Below, piece by piece: positions 51,836-61,910 of a stretch of 64,000 bases of DNA. Origin of the DNA: Bombyx mori (Eukaryota > Arthropoda > Insecta > Lepidoptera > Bombycidae); the NCBI RefSeq assembly GCF_030269925.1, contig NC_085130.1, positions 6,584,501 to 6,648,500 on the forward strand. The letters run 5' to 3'. Numbering within the stretch: the first letter of the stretch is position 1; the number at the start of each line of letters is the position of its first letter. The notes under the pieces were generated by a model. The model was not told where the DNA came from and ran no database searches. It saw only the letters and a list, made by a program, of their open reading frames with translations. A program made the translations under genes and the position numbers.

Positions 51836-51982
51836 TTTTCCTACCTATGCTGATAGCCTTGAAAGGCTATTTCAGCTTCGCCCTAACGTGTGTAGGTGAG
51901 CTCACGGGGCTCAAACCGGAGTGTTGCTAACACTGACCCTAACAAGAGCAGTGCTTCGCAGAATCTACCACCGGATGTATCT
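51836..51982 (-). mobile_element. Jockey-like LINE 3'UTR
   Basis: T run, GATAGCCTTGAAAGGCTATT, ending AATCTACCACCGGATG. Confidence 0.78.
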
Positions 51983-52807
51983 GACTTGTAAAAACTAAGC
52001 CATGTGCGTAAGACTAATCAACTATAGGATAAAATAATGTAATAATTAAAACTTACCTAACTTTAAATGTAATTTATTTATTTATTTCATTTACTTCAGA
52101 TTTTGCATCCATATTACATTCATTAAACAATTCTTAAAGTATAAAAAAAAAACAAATAATAATAATAATAAAACAAAAACTCAAAATTAACATCAAAACT
52201 ACCTTAACCTAAAGGCTGGTTATGAATGTAATTCTAATAATACAATTAATCTTATATCTGGTCACTTCGCGATCGAAATAGGCAGTATATTTCGTCTTTT
52301 CGCATTAAAAGTGTACAATTTCCAAAAATATTCGAAATTGAGTTAATATGCGGAATCATTAGGTATCACCAGTAAATTTTCTCATAAATACTGTCAAAAG
52401 AGCGTAGTTTAGTTTTAGTTTTTTTTTTTTTAGTTTACCTATATTTTCACTACTATTAACAAAATTAATACATAATTTTATCTTAATTTAAAAGACAGAT
52501 AATGTATCTGGTAAAAAATAAAAAATAAATGTTGGAAAGATGATTAATATTATAAATATCATATGTTAAACCTTTAAAACACTCTCCTGTAAAATTAGTA
52601 AGTTTTGAGATTAAACAGTTTTGATGCGAGAAGACAATATGTGCATCCGTCCGGGTTAGCGCTTCACGAGATTAATATCTCTTTACTAAAACATTTTAAC
52701 ACGATTTTATTAACTTTTAATCTTTGTTTGTTTATTACAGAATCTTTGAACGTTATTTTCACCGAATCCAAAATGTAGGATTAACTTGAAAATTTGCAAA
52801 CGCATTT
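51983..52807. other. No feature recognised
   Basis: AT-rich; small resemblance to the 13454 repeat near 52565-52625. Confidence 0.45.
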
Positions 52808-53370
52808 TTTTCTCGTCATCTAAGCTGATGGTCTTGAGAGAACATTTCAGCGTAGCCTTAACTAGTTGGTGAGCTCACGGGGCTCAAACCGGAGTGATGC
52901 TAACACTGGCCCTAGCAAGAGCAGGGCTTCGCAGAATCTACCACCGGATCGGAAACGCGACCCACTGAGGAGATCCGGCGAGAAACTCAGCGGGCTCTGT
53001 TTCTGGGTTAATTTACTCGTCCTTCGTCGCAAGCGACGGGTTCGACGAGAACGATGACCGGTGCTTGAGGTACCTAAAAGCACCGTTAGTGGATCGAAAG
53101 GATCTGACATTACGTGCATATTGTTACAAAATTCGCTCAGACTGAGTCCCGTGAACTCGCTTACCACCCACAGAAGCTGGTTTAAAATCGGTTGAGCCCC
53201 AGTTTGAGCCTCGAGAGCTCACCTACACGCTAGGATAACGCTGATATAACCTCTCAAGGCTATCAGTATAGACGCCCTTAATGAGAGCAGTGCTTCGCTA
53301 AACCTACCACTGGATCGGAATCGCGACCCACTGACAGAATCCGGCGAGAAACTCAGTAGTTTCTACCTAT
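52808..53370 (-). mobile_element. Jockey-like LINE 3' end cluster
   Basis: 52808-53120 is one 3' end with ORF2 C-terminal codons on the minus strand. 53180-53370 holds further pieces: a plus-orientation UTR line (CTCAAGGCTATCAG) joined to a minus-orientation line (GGATCGGAATCGCGACCCAC). Confidence 0.7.
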
Positions 53371-54049
53371 CAGCATCAACAAAAAAAAAACATGAAATTA
53401 ATAATTTATTCATTGCAGGTTTTTTAACAATTATTGTTATTTCGATTTGTTATTGAGTGTGTTAAATTTCTAAAGTATTTATTATTGATACACATGAGTG
53501 AACTAGTTGACTAGCTGATACAGTAACAGACGGATATCGAGTCCCGGCGGGATATTAGGAGTTGGAATTTGAATAGCAGCGGTATTGGTAGTGCGAGTGT
53601 TGATACCGGTAAAATATGCAAAGTAAAAAAAAGGACATAATTGCATTTCATTACTGATGCCCATGTAGCGACATCTCCTCATCAGGAGTTGAATAAGAGT
53701 TCAATACACGCAATTCCAGAACGGCCAATGTTTTATAGCACGCTAGGAATGGTAGTATCTTTTAAACGTACTTCGAATTACATATATATCGTGTTTGATA
53801 TGACCTGAGGTAGTTTATATTCAGGTCTGACTTTTATCTACTTTTAATTTAACTAGTCACTTAAAGTATTAAAAGCTGTGTCAATTAAAAACCGCATAAA
53901 CTCCAAATACAATATTATAAAGTTTTCGTTTGAAATACGAACCCACCTTTACAAGAAACGAAGCGTCGGTTAAAACTTTTCAAATCACAGCACATAACAC
54001 TTTTGATTTTATTTTTTGTTTAATCACAAAAAACGATTCTTACAATACT
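53371..54049. other. No feature recognised
   Basis: AT-rich spacer leading to the CpG-rich block. Confidence 0.45.
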
Positions 54050-54260
54050 CGTCCGCTCCCTTCAGAAGCCGCGTCTCGAATGACACAGTTCGAATTTCAA
54101 AAAGCGCGGGGAGAAATCGCGCGAGCGAGATGGATACATGGGCGGAGCCTGTCGGGCGTAGCTCAGCTTTTTTAAATTTTGTTTGTTTTTTTTATTTCGC
54201 GTTAAAGATTTGAGGCGGGATTATAACCGGTTTTCTATTGTTGTCGCGTTCCTCATCGAC
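54050..54260. promoter_or_regulatory. CpG-rich unique block, possible promoter
   Basis: AT-rich surroundings give way to about 200 bp with many CG dinucleotides, including GCGCGAGCGAGATGG and GGGCGGAGCC. It lies 8.5 kb upstream of the Six4 ATG, and Six4 needs a 5'UTR exon. On the minus strand TTATAATCC could serve as TATA. Weak evidence. Confidence 0.25.
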
Positions 54261-54515
54261 AAAACCGTATGATATTACACAATACAACCGATATATAGAT
54301 AAATCAACTATTACGTACGTATCTACGTAACTGGTAGGACGTATTTTACCACCATCTTGCTTTTTTCTGGTGCGAAGACGTCAGGCTTGTGTAATGTGTG
54401 ACAGTCGTTAAACGATATGATTAGGCCACCTAACACCAAGTGACAAGTGCTATAAATTAGTCATTAATATCAGTTTTACCTAAATTTTGTAAAAAAAAAT
54501 TGTATAAGTTACTCT

Positions 54516-54755
54516 TTTTTTTATTGCTTAGGTGTGGGGACGAGCTCACAGCCCACCTGGTGTTAAGTGGTTACGAGAGCCCGTAGACGTCAACACCGTA
54601 AATGCCGTCACTCATCTTGCGACATGACCTGCCCTTACAACCGACATACAACGGCTGACCTGCCCTTAAAACCGAAACGCATTACTGCTGCACGGCAAGT
54701 ATAGCCAAAGTCGCGGTACATCCGTGTGCAGGCTCACAACAGTCCCTATCAACAA
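54516..54755 (-). repeat. Bm1 SINE, diverged
   Basis: TTTATTGCTTAGGTGTGGGG start; body drifted beyond AAACCGAAACGCATTACTGC. Confidence 0.8.
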
Positions 54756-54979
54756 CAGCTACTTCTCAAACTGTAACGTTCACTTTGAAGAACTAAGCAT
54801 AAACGCGATTCTTATCCCAGATTCCTAGCTCAGTCTACCTTAACATGCTTACTTAATTCGTGGTTAACTGATTCAAACACCACACCACGACACAAATTTT
54901 ACGGATTTATTTCTTAACGTATTCATTCCTCGTAGAAGTGATTCTTCTTCTTGTCCGTATCCCACATTATGTTGGGCCA

Positions 54980-55372
54980 TTTTTTTTATTTATTACTTAG
55001 GTGGTTGGATGAGCTCACGGCCCACCGGATGTTAAGTATTTACAGGAACCCATAGACACCTACAACGTAAATGCCGCCACCTACGTGTAGACATAAGTTC
55101 TAAGGTCTCAGTTTTTACAGTACAACGGCTGGCCTACCCTTCAAGCCGAAACGTATTACTGCTTCACGGTAGAAATAGGCAAGGTGGTGGTACGCAAATT
55201 ATAAATTTGCGGGTTTGATTTTTATTAAACGATGTTATTCCTTCACCGTGAAAGTCAATCGCGAACATTTGTTGAGTACGTATTTCATTAGAAAAATTGG
55301 TATTCGAACACCGGTGCATCGCTCAGCACGAACGCACCGGACGTCTTATCCTTAAGGCCACGACTACCTCAA
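54980..55372 (-). repeat. Bm1 SINE, nearly full length with head
   Basis: Tail at 54980; head ends CCTTAAGGCCACGACTACC. The segment between body and head has a small deletion. Confidence 0.85.
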
Positions 55373-55414
55373 ACATAAATGTCTAGTGCGTATTTACTTG
55401 TAAATTTTTTGGTA

Positions 55415-55812
55415 CATCCCTGCGGGATTCGAACACTGGGACGGTCGCATCGCTCGATACGATTGAGCCGTGCTTCTTATCCTTTAGGCCGCGATGATGT
55501 TTGAGCAACATTAAAATACTACACCTCTGTGCTTAGTGTGAGTTTTTTAACGTTCTCGATTGCGTAAAAGTTAACTCAAGTTTGTATGGAGTTGGAAGGT
55601 TTGCTACCTTTGCCGCTAGGGCTGCTGTTCCAACTGCATACAAACTTGAGTTAACTTTTACGCTATCGAGAACGTTAAAAAACTCGCACTAAGCATACCG
55701 AAGAACTGCTGGATTCGAACTCTGGGACGGTCGCATCGCTCGATACGATTGAGCCGGGCGTCTTATCCTTTAGGCCGCGATGATGTTTGAGCAACATTAA
55801 AATACTACAGAC
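55415..55812 (-). repeat. Duplicated SINE head flanking a foldback MITE
   Basis: GGACGGTCGCATCGCTCGAT through TTTAGGCCGCGATGATGTTT and AGCAACATTAAAATACTACA occurs at about 55415-55520 and again at about 55710-55810, with a foldback MITE between and another after. This indicates a tandem duplication of about 290 bp. Confidence 0.75.
55525..55698. mobile_element. Foldback MITE copy 4
   Basis: Same arms as copy 1. Part of a tandem duplication with the preceding SINE head (55415-55520 and 55715-55812). Confidence 0.8.
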
Positions 55813-55813
55813 A

Positions 55814-56189
55814 CCTGTGTGCTTCGTGCGAGTTTTTTAGGTTCTCGATCGCGTCGTTTGGTCATCGTGTCCCTTTACGGGGGCACGGGTCGGGCCTCGG
55901 GGCAATTCCCTCTGCCCGGGCTTAGACTCCCTGCCTAACGAGACGGGGGTGATGAGACTGCTGGTGCGGTTCATGTATTCGGGTTGGGTAAAAAGAGGTA
56001 TGCATCTTCTTTCTTCAGTCTTCTTTGGTGTAGTGACCTCTCCTCCCATACCTTTTTTTTTTTCGCATTCGCGTAAGTGTTGGAACGTTTGCCTACGTTT
56101 GCCGCTCGGGGCGCTGTTCCAACTGCATACAAACTTGAGTTAACTTTTACGCTATCGAGAACGTTAAAGAACTCGCACTAAGCACACTG
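55814..56189. mobile_element. Foldback MITE copy 5 carrying an insertion
   Basis: The left arm is broken after GTTCTCGATCGCG by about 215 bp of GC-rich sequence (about 55852-56075) ending in a T run. The right arm resumes at 56076. The insert resembles a LINE 3' end but is not identified. Confidence 0.7.
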
Positions 56190-56449
56190 AGATGTTATAC
56201 GTTAGCGTAATCGCTTCGACGTTATAGAGTACATCGGCATTGTACTCGCTTGATTCTCAGTAAAACGCCAAGCAATTTAACACGTTATTTGTTTCACACG
56301 GTTGCCGTGAAGCGTTACTGTTACTGCGAAGTTGATCGCATACAGGAATTAGAACAATATTGTATTGTATTGGACGTGCTCGAAGCGATGTAGGCGAAAG
56401 CGAATGAAAATCAATTGGACTTTGAAACAGCCCTCAAACAACAGGGTTT

Positions 56450-57030
56450 TCTATACTAATATTAAAAAGAGGAAAGATTTGTTTGTATTGAGTAGGCTCC
56501 GAAAGTACTGAACCGATTTGAAAAATTTTTTCACTGTTTAAAAGCTACACTATTCCCGAGTGACATAGACTATAATCTTTTTTGAAAAAAATTAGGGATC
56601 CTTACTAAAACTCCAATAATCTAACCCAAGGTGTAAAAAAATACTTAAAATATTCTTTACATCGCGTGTCCTGCGAAAACTATTGATGATAGAATAAAAT
56701 AATGTACTACGACCTTGTAGAACACATTGTTATTTACAACCTGAACTTGAGACCTTCGAACTTATAGGTATCTCAAGGTGGGTGGCGCATTTACGTTGTA
56801 GACGTCTATGGGCTCCAGTAACCACTTAACACCAGGTGGGCTGTGAGCTCGTCCACCCATCTAAGCAATAAAAATAAAAATAAAAAATAAAAAGTGTTGC
56901 GACAGCATAATATGTCTAACTATTATAGTTATGCCGCAATAAGTGTTCTTTTATTTAAAGAAATAAAACAACGTCAAATATCTTTGAAATTTTTGTTAAA
57001 GACCCGAGCGGAGCCGGAGCGAACCGCTTA
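56450..57030 (+). mobile_element. Helitron-like element, family B, copy 3, with nested Bm1
   Basis: It starts TCTATACTAATATTAAAAAG and ends GGAGCGAACCGCTTA. A truncated Bm1 occupies about 56741-56893, between tatttacaa and the continuation gtgttgcgacagc. Confidence 0.75.
56741..56893 (+). repeat. Bm1 SINE, 5'-truncated, nested in a Helitron-like element
   Basis: Starts CTGAACTTGAGACCTTCGAA and ends with a long A/T-A tail. Helitron sequence continues on both sides. Confidence 0.85.
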
Positions 57031-57226
57031 TTTAATTATAAAATTTAATAACAATAAGAAATTGCGGACTTCATCAGTATCTTCAGTAATTACTGAAAAG
57101 CAAATCTGTTACTTGGCGTTCATTTACGGTACATTTCAATAGGTAATTTGTACCTAAAGGCATTCGGAATAAGATCTTCTTAATGTTTCCCAAGTACTGG
57201 AATCTATCCCGGTGGTACCTGGTATT

Positions 57227-57482
57227 TACTGGTGGTAGGACCTCTTGTGAGTCCGCACGGGTAGGTAGGTACTACCGCTCTGCCTATTTCTGCCGTGAAG
57301 CAGTAATGCGTTTCGGTTTGAAAGGTGGGGCAGCCGTTGTAACTATACTGAGACCTTAGAACTTATATCTCAAGGTGGATGGCGCATTTACGTTGTAGAT
57401 GTCTGTGGGCTCCAGTAATCACTTAACACCAGGTGGACTGTGAGCGCGTCCATCCGTCTAAGCAATAAAAAAAATAAAAATA
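57227..57482 (+). repeat. Bm1 SINE, headless
   Basis: ACTGGTGGTAGGACCTCTTG to GCAATAAAAAAAATAAAAA. Confidence 0.9.
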
Positions 57483-57544
57483 TCCGTCTTCAAACAGAAA
57501 TTCGTATCTCCAAAATATAAGTTTTCAAATCTCTCTGACAATTT

Positions 57545-57786
57545 GACCGGTCACCAAGCAATGCAAGGCTTGGCGAGTAAATTAACCCACAGACACTGTC
57601 CACTGATGTTCTCGCCGGATCTTCTCAGTGGGTCGCGTTTCCGATCCGCTGGTAGATTCTGCAAAGCACTGCTTCTTGCTAGGACTAGTGTTAGCAACGT
57701 CACCAGACTAGAACCCCGTGAGCTACTACTCAGTTTACACTGGCATAAAGCTCTAAGATTACCACCAGCGTAGGTAGGAAAAAAAT
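57545..57786 (+). mobile_element. Jockey-like LINE 3' end
   Basis: GGCGAGTAAATTAACCCACA to GCGTAGGTAGGAAAAAAA. Confidence 0.8.
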
Positions 57787-58916
57787 GCCAATTTGGCGCC
57801 ATTAATTTCGTTTAGTCTGTTTTTTTTTTAATTCCGATTCGCGTCACAGGTCATGGGAATGCAAGAGAGTGATCCAGATAATAAATCGCTTGGTAAGTTC
57901 CTTCGTGGGACCACAACTGACTTCACAAAACGGAATATTTAACTAGTTCATAATATGAGGCTATCAATGAAGTTACAATTTGTCGAATCAGCTATCTACG
58001 TCACGTTTATATAAAGATTATTCAGCGAAGATTGCTTCGAAAAAATTGCTTTGTTTTTTTTTCTTTCTTTCTTTCACAGCTCGATTTTTATTTTAGTAGA
58101 TTTCAATTAATTCATAACTTGTATATAAATGTGTATACCTACCTATTTTTTAACGCTGGGTAATCCGTTTACGGATTTTAGGTTATATTGTGTAAATCTC
58201 AAGGTTTTTTTTTTTTTTGATTGAACACATTTTTAGATTGAGCACGTCATATGAGCGTATTTTATAGGCAGAGTTGGTAGCCAAAACGAAAAACCGAAGC
58301 TTTTTTTTGAGCGTCAGTTTTCGGTATCTGTTCCTCTGACAACCTTAGGCGACACGTACTGTATCACCGCAGCCAGTAACACAAAATTGAGGCATTAAAA
58401 TTATTAGATTGGGTAGATTCGTCACCCCTGAGCGAAACTCCAAAGACCTCCCACTGAGTACTCAGTAATTCAATCAAAGGCCACCGCGATACAAACATTT
58501 ACATTTCAACATCACCGTCAACAAACACTAATATAAATAATGTTATATACGATATAACGGCTCCTTTGTTGTATGTAATCCGATAGGCTTAAAAGCGAAA
58601 CCCGCGCGATCTAGTAATACCATACCCGGTATTCGCGTGAGCACCTATTATTTTTATTACCTAGTCTAAAATACTTTTGAAAGTACCTATATCAGACTGT
58701 ACCTTCAAACGATGCGATTATTAGCCGGCTATTCTTCTTATTATCAGCCCACAGACGTCCACTACTGGACATAGGCCTTCCAAAAGCTTCGCCACAAAAA
58801 CCGCTCCTGCGCTGAAATGAAAGAATGAAATAACACCTTGTTTCGAAAATCAATTCGATACATTCGTTTGACATCCTTTCAGAGCTTTTTCAATAATAGC
58901 AGCGGCTTGTCCATGG
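57787..58916. other. No gene seen
   Basis: Mostly unique, AT-rich, with T runs near 58062 and 58210. Line CAGCCCACAGACGTCCACTA (58745) is a familiar lepidopteran repeat piece. Confidence 0.4.
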
Positions 58917-59118
58917 CAATGCTTAACCAACAGACACAGCCCACTGAGTTTCTCGCCGGATCTTCTCAGTGGGTCGCGTTTCCGATACGGTGATAGATTC
59001 TGTAAAGCACGGCTCTTGCTAGGGTTCGTGTTAGCATCACTCCGGTTTGAGCACCTACTAGTTAAGGTTACGCTGAAATAGCCTCTCAAGGCTCTCAGCT
59101 TACGTAGGAAAAAAAAGG
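58917..59118 (+). mobile_element. Jockey-like LINE 3'UTR
   Basis: GCTTAACCAACAGACACAGC to GCTTACGTAGGAAAAAAAA. Confidence 0.82.
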
Positions 59119-59311
59119 CAATGCTCACGTCCACCACGAACGGTGTGTAGGTTTACGACGAAAGGAAGATTCCACCGAGCGGGTGATATTGCTCGGTAGA
59201 CCGACGGTCCGAATGTTGTTGTTCGGAACTTGTATATATGCGAGCTTATCTTAAAAATGTCGTATGCAAGATTCAGGCATCTGTCAAATATCTCGTGTTC
59301 TGTGATGGCTA

Positions 59312-59510
59312 CCGCCACAGGTGAATCAGTCCAATGAGTTTTTCGCCGGCTCTTCACAGTGGGTCGAGACTCCGATGATAGGTTCTGCGAATCACTGCTC
59401 TTGCTAGAGCCAGTGGTACCAAACTCCCTCTGGTTGAGTCTGTGAGCTAACCAAAGCATAGCTGCAATAACCCCTTAAGCCACCAGCTAATAGATAAGGG
59501 AAAAAAAACT
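59312..59510 (+). mobile_element. Jockey-like LINE 3'UTR variant
   Basis: TCGCCGGCTCTTCACAGTGG line with the ACTCCCTCTGGTTGAG variant; A-run at 59500. Confidence 0.7.
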
Positions 59511-59639
59511 ACGTATCCCAGAATTTTATCCAAACGGCTGTTAAAAATTCAACTTAATTAAACATAGAATAAGTTTATCCTTGTAATATCGTCGACAATC
59601 CCTAAATCACTGATAATAAGTGCTTTGTAACACGAAACC

Positions 59640-59810
59640 TCCACTCCACCCCCGTTAGCGTTCCACCAATCGCGGGGCTCGTTCCTCATCCCCTAGCTTA
59701 ATATCAGCCAATGGGAGACGTTCAATATTCAGGTGTGCTCAGGTGTTGGGTTACTTGGCGGCAGCTGGACGTAGTTAGAATATCGCAGTGTATTTAAAGT
59801 GAGATTGAGT
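59640..59810 (+). promoter_or_regulatory. Candidate promoter/enhancer: CCAAT boxes, E-boxes and a TATA-like box
   Basis: Unique sequence between LINE tails with CCAAT (59667-59671 and 59708-59712), E-boxes CAGGTG (59730, 59740) and CAGCTG (59762), and TATTTAAA (59791-59798). The target gene is not visible. Low confidence because such motifs are short. Confidence 0.3.
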
Positions 59811-59874
59811 TAAAAAATCCAGAATCGCCTGTTGGAAAACATGAATTTGTTATTATCTTTTCAAGAAGCATTAT

Positions 59875-59999
59875 CTGTACTAATATTATAAAGAGGAAAG
59901 ATTTGTTTGTTTGTTTGTATTGAATAGGCTCCGAAACTACTGAACCGATTTGAAAAAATCTGTCACTGTTTGGAAGCTGCACTATTACCGAGTGACATA
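59875..59999 (+). mobile_element. Helitron-like family B, 5' fragment
   Basis: Only the first 125 bp (ACTAATATTATAAAGAGG to GAGTGACAT) remain. A jockey 3' end follows directly. Confidence 0.65.
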
Positions 60000-60007
60000 T
60001 ACCTACC

Positions 60008-60195
60008 TATAGACACAGTCTACTGAGTTTCTCGCTGGATCTTCTCAGTGGGTCGCGTTACCGATCCTATGATGACTTCAGCGAAGCATTGCTCTTGCTA
60101 GGGCTTAGGGCTCTTGTTAATAAACTCTCTCAGGTTGAGCCCTTTGACCTCACCTACCAGCAATAGCGTAACTGTAATAGCACCTTAGACTAGGC
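60008..60195 (+). mobile_element. Jockey-like LINE 3'UTR variant
   Basis: TAGACACAGTCTACTGAG to AATAGCACCTTAGACTA; joins a Helitron-like fragment. Confidence 0.7.
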
Positions 60196-60485
60196 TTAGG
60201 TTGTAAACGCACCCTTAACATCTGATGGGACGCGATAATGAAGTGTGAAATTTTAATCTGATGCTTGACGTTTCATTGCGTTAGGATTTTTTTTTTTAAT
60301 TCACTTTTACGTCAAATTTCCGTTTCGGGCATATCGGTATTAGCTACGTCAAGACACGTGCGAAGTGTTCAGAACTATGAGTAAAAAGTCATTAGTGGAC
60401 GCGCACATACTCACACATACCTACATATCGCACCCGAAACCCGTGCTTTATGACTGGACTGGCGATTGATAAAATTGAGGGTAAA

Positions 60486-61221
60486 GGCGAATTTACATTA
60501 CGAAATTAGTGGCGTGAAATTAATTTCGTGACATTAGTTTTACCAACAGTTTCACGTGTAATTTAATACTTTCGTAATGCATGCATTAATTTCATGCATG
60601 GAAATTAGTTTCGTGCCCTGCGCGATTTTTTGGTGAAATTAATGTCATGCAACTAATTTCATAGTGTAAACGCGTCGTGAAACTAATGTCGCGAAAGGGC
60701 CTGCGCTGTGCGGACGTGTGTATTGTTAGTTCGGACGCGCTTCAAACGTTGAAAATGGCAAACCAACGATGGAGTACAGATAAAAATATAGATCTTATTA
60801 ATGAATATCAGCGACAACGGTGTCTCTGGGACCCGAAACACCTACAGTAAAAAAGCAAAATTATATTCACTCATTCGATAATAGTTTTTATTACTCTCAG
60901 GATCTTTATCTGCTAATTCAGAGACTAACTTCATTGCACCTAAATGCCTTCTTGTTGACTATCCTCGAATCTACCAGCCTTTTTTTTCTTGATAGTCTTT
61001 TTTTTAAGTTTATAGGTAGGTATATAAGCATTTCTTTAGCTACATTGAATATAGCATATAGCATAGAATTTAGCTTTGATGGTGATGGCGCCATGGTTAC
61101 TGCGATACTGTGGATTTCGCGACACTAATTTTTTGACGAAATTACTTTCGCATATATCGAAACTACTTTCGTGAAACTGAGCTCAACATGCATGACACTA
61201 ATTTCGTAATGTAAACTCGGC
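60486..61221. mobile_element. PIF/Harbinger-like non-autonomous element
   Basis: The ends are inverted repeats of about 26 bp (GGCGAATTTACATTACGAAA and its near-complement ending at 61221). Many subterminal copies of a GAAATTA/TTTCGTG motif follow on both strands. The inside holds the start of a MADF/Myb-like ORF (60755). Classification rests on that protein and on the TIR layout. A clear 3 bp target duplication was not resolved. Confidence 0.6.
60755..60849 (+). pseudogene. MADF-like DNA-binding protein, N-terminal fragment
   Basis: ATG 60755 opens MANQRWSTDKNIDLINEYQR followed by QRCLWDPKH. This matches the opening of MADF/SANT-type proteins carried by Harbinger-like transposons (LINEYQ..LWDP..H). 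The match fades after about 30 residues, where unrelated AT-rich sequence follows, so this is a deletion remnant. Confidence 0.55.
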
Positions 61222-61296
61222 ATTAATCGCAGATTATTAAAAGTACTTTTACGGTTTTATATCGCGTTTTTCATTATCTCGACGACGTTTAACACC

Positions 61297-61462
61297 ACAG
61301 AGTTTCACGCCGCATCTTCTCAGTGGGTCGAGATTCCGATCCGATGATAGATTCTGCGAAGCACTACCCTTGCTAGGGCTAGTGTTTATAAACTCTCTCA
61401 GACTGAGCCCTATGAGCTGACCTACCAGCAATAGCGTAACTGGAATAACCCCTTAGACTACT
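61297..61462 (+). mobile_element. Jockey-like LINE 3'UTR variant
   Basis: CACAGAGTTTCACGCCGCAT to ACCCCTTAGACTACTACAC. Confidence 0.7.
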
Positions 61463-61910
61463 ACACAAGCATTAGTTATAGCGCTCGGTAATTACGACCT
61501 CAATGAATAAACGGCCTCAAAATTATTCCACCAAATATATTTATCTCGTTCACAGGTTAAGTCTCGTGTGAAATATTCGAATGTGCACTCCGCTGTGATT
61601 TAGGACAATCCTATATCAGATCGTATTAATCTCGCCATATTTCAGAGAAAGATTGGGATTTAGATAAACAAACGCTGTGTTGTTTTTGTTCGTGTTGATC
61701 TACGTACCTGATGTTTAGGGGCGAAAGCGTCTTTAGCGGAATCAGCGGATGTAGCGCCCGTGTGCAACTATAATAAATAATAAATAAATATATATTTACT
61801 AACGATCACGCCACGTTGACTGGTCCTGTGCTAAGTTCATAAAAAACTTGTGTTATAGGTAACCAGATAACAAATGTAAGAATTTTATTATACACATACA
61901 CATATATATA

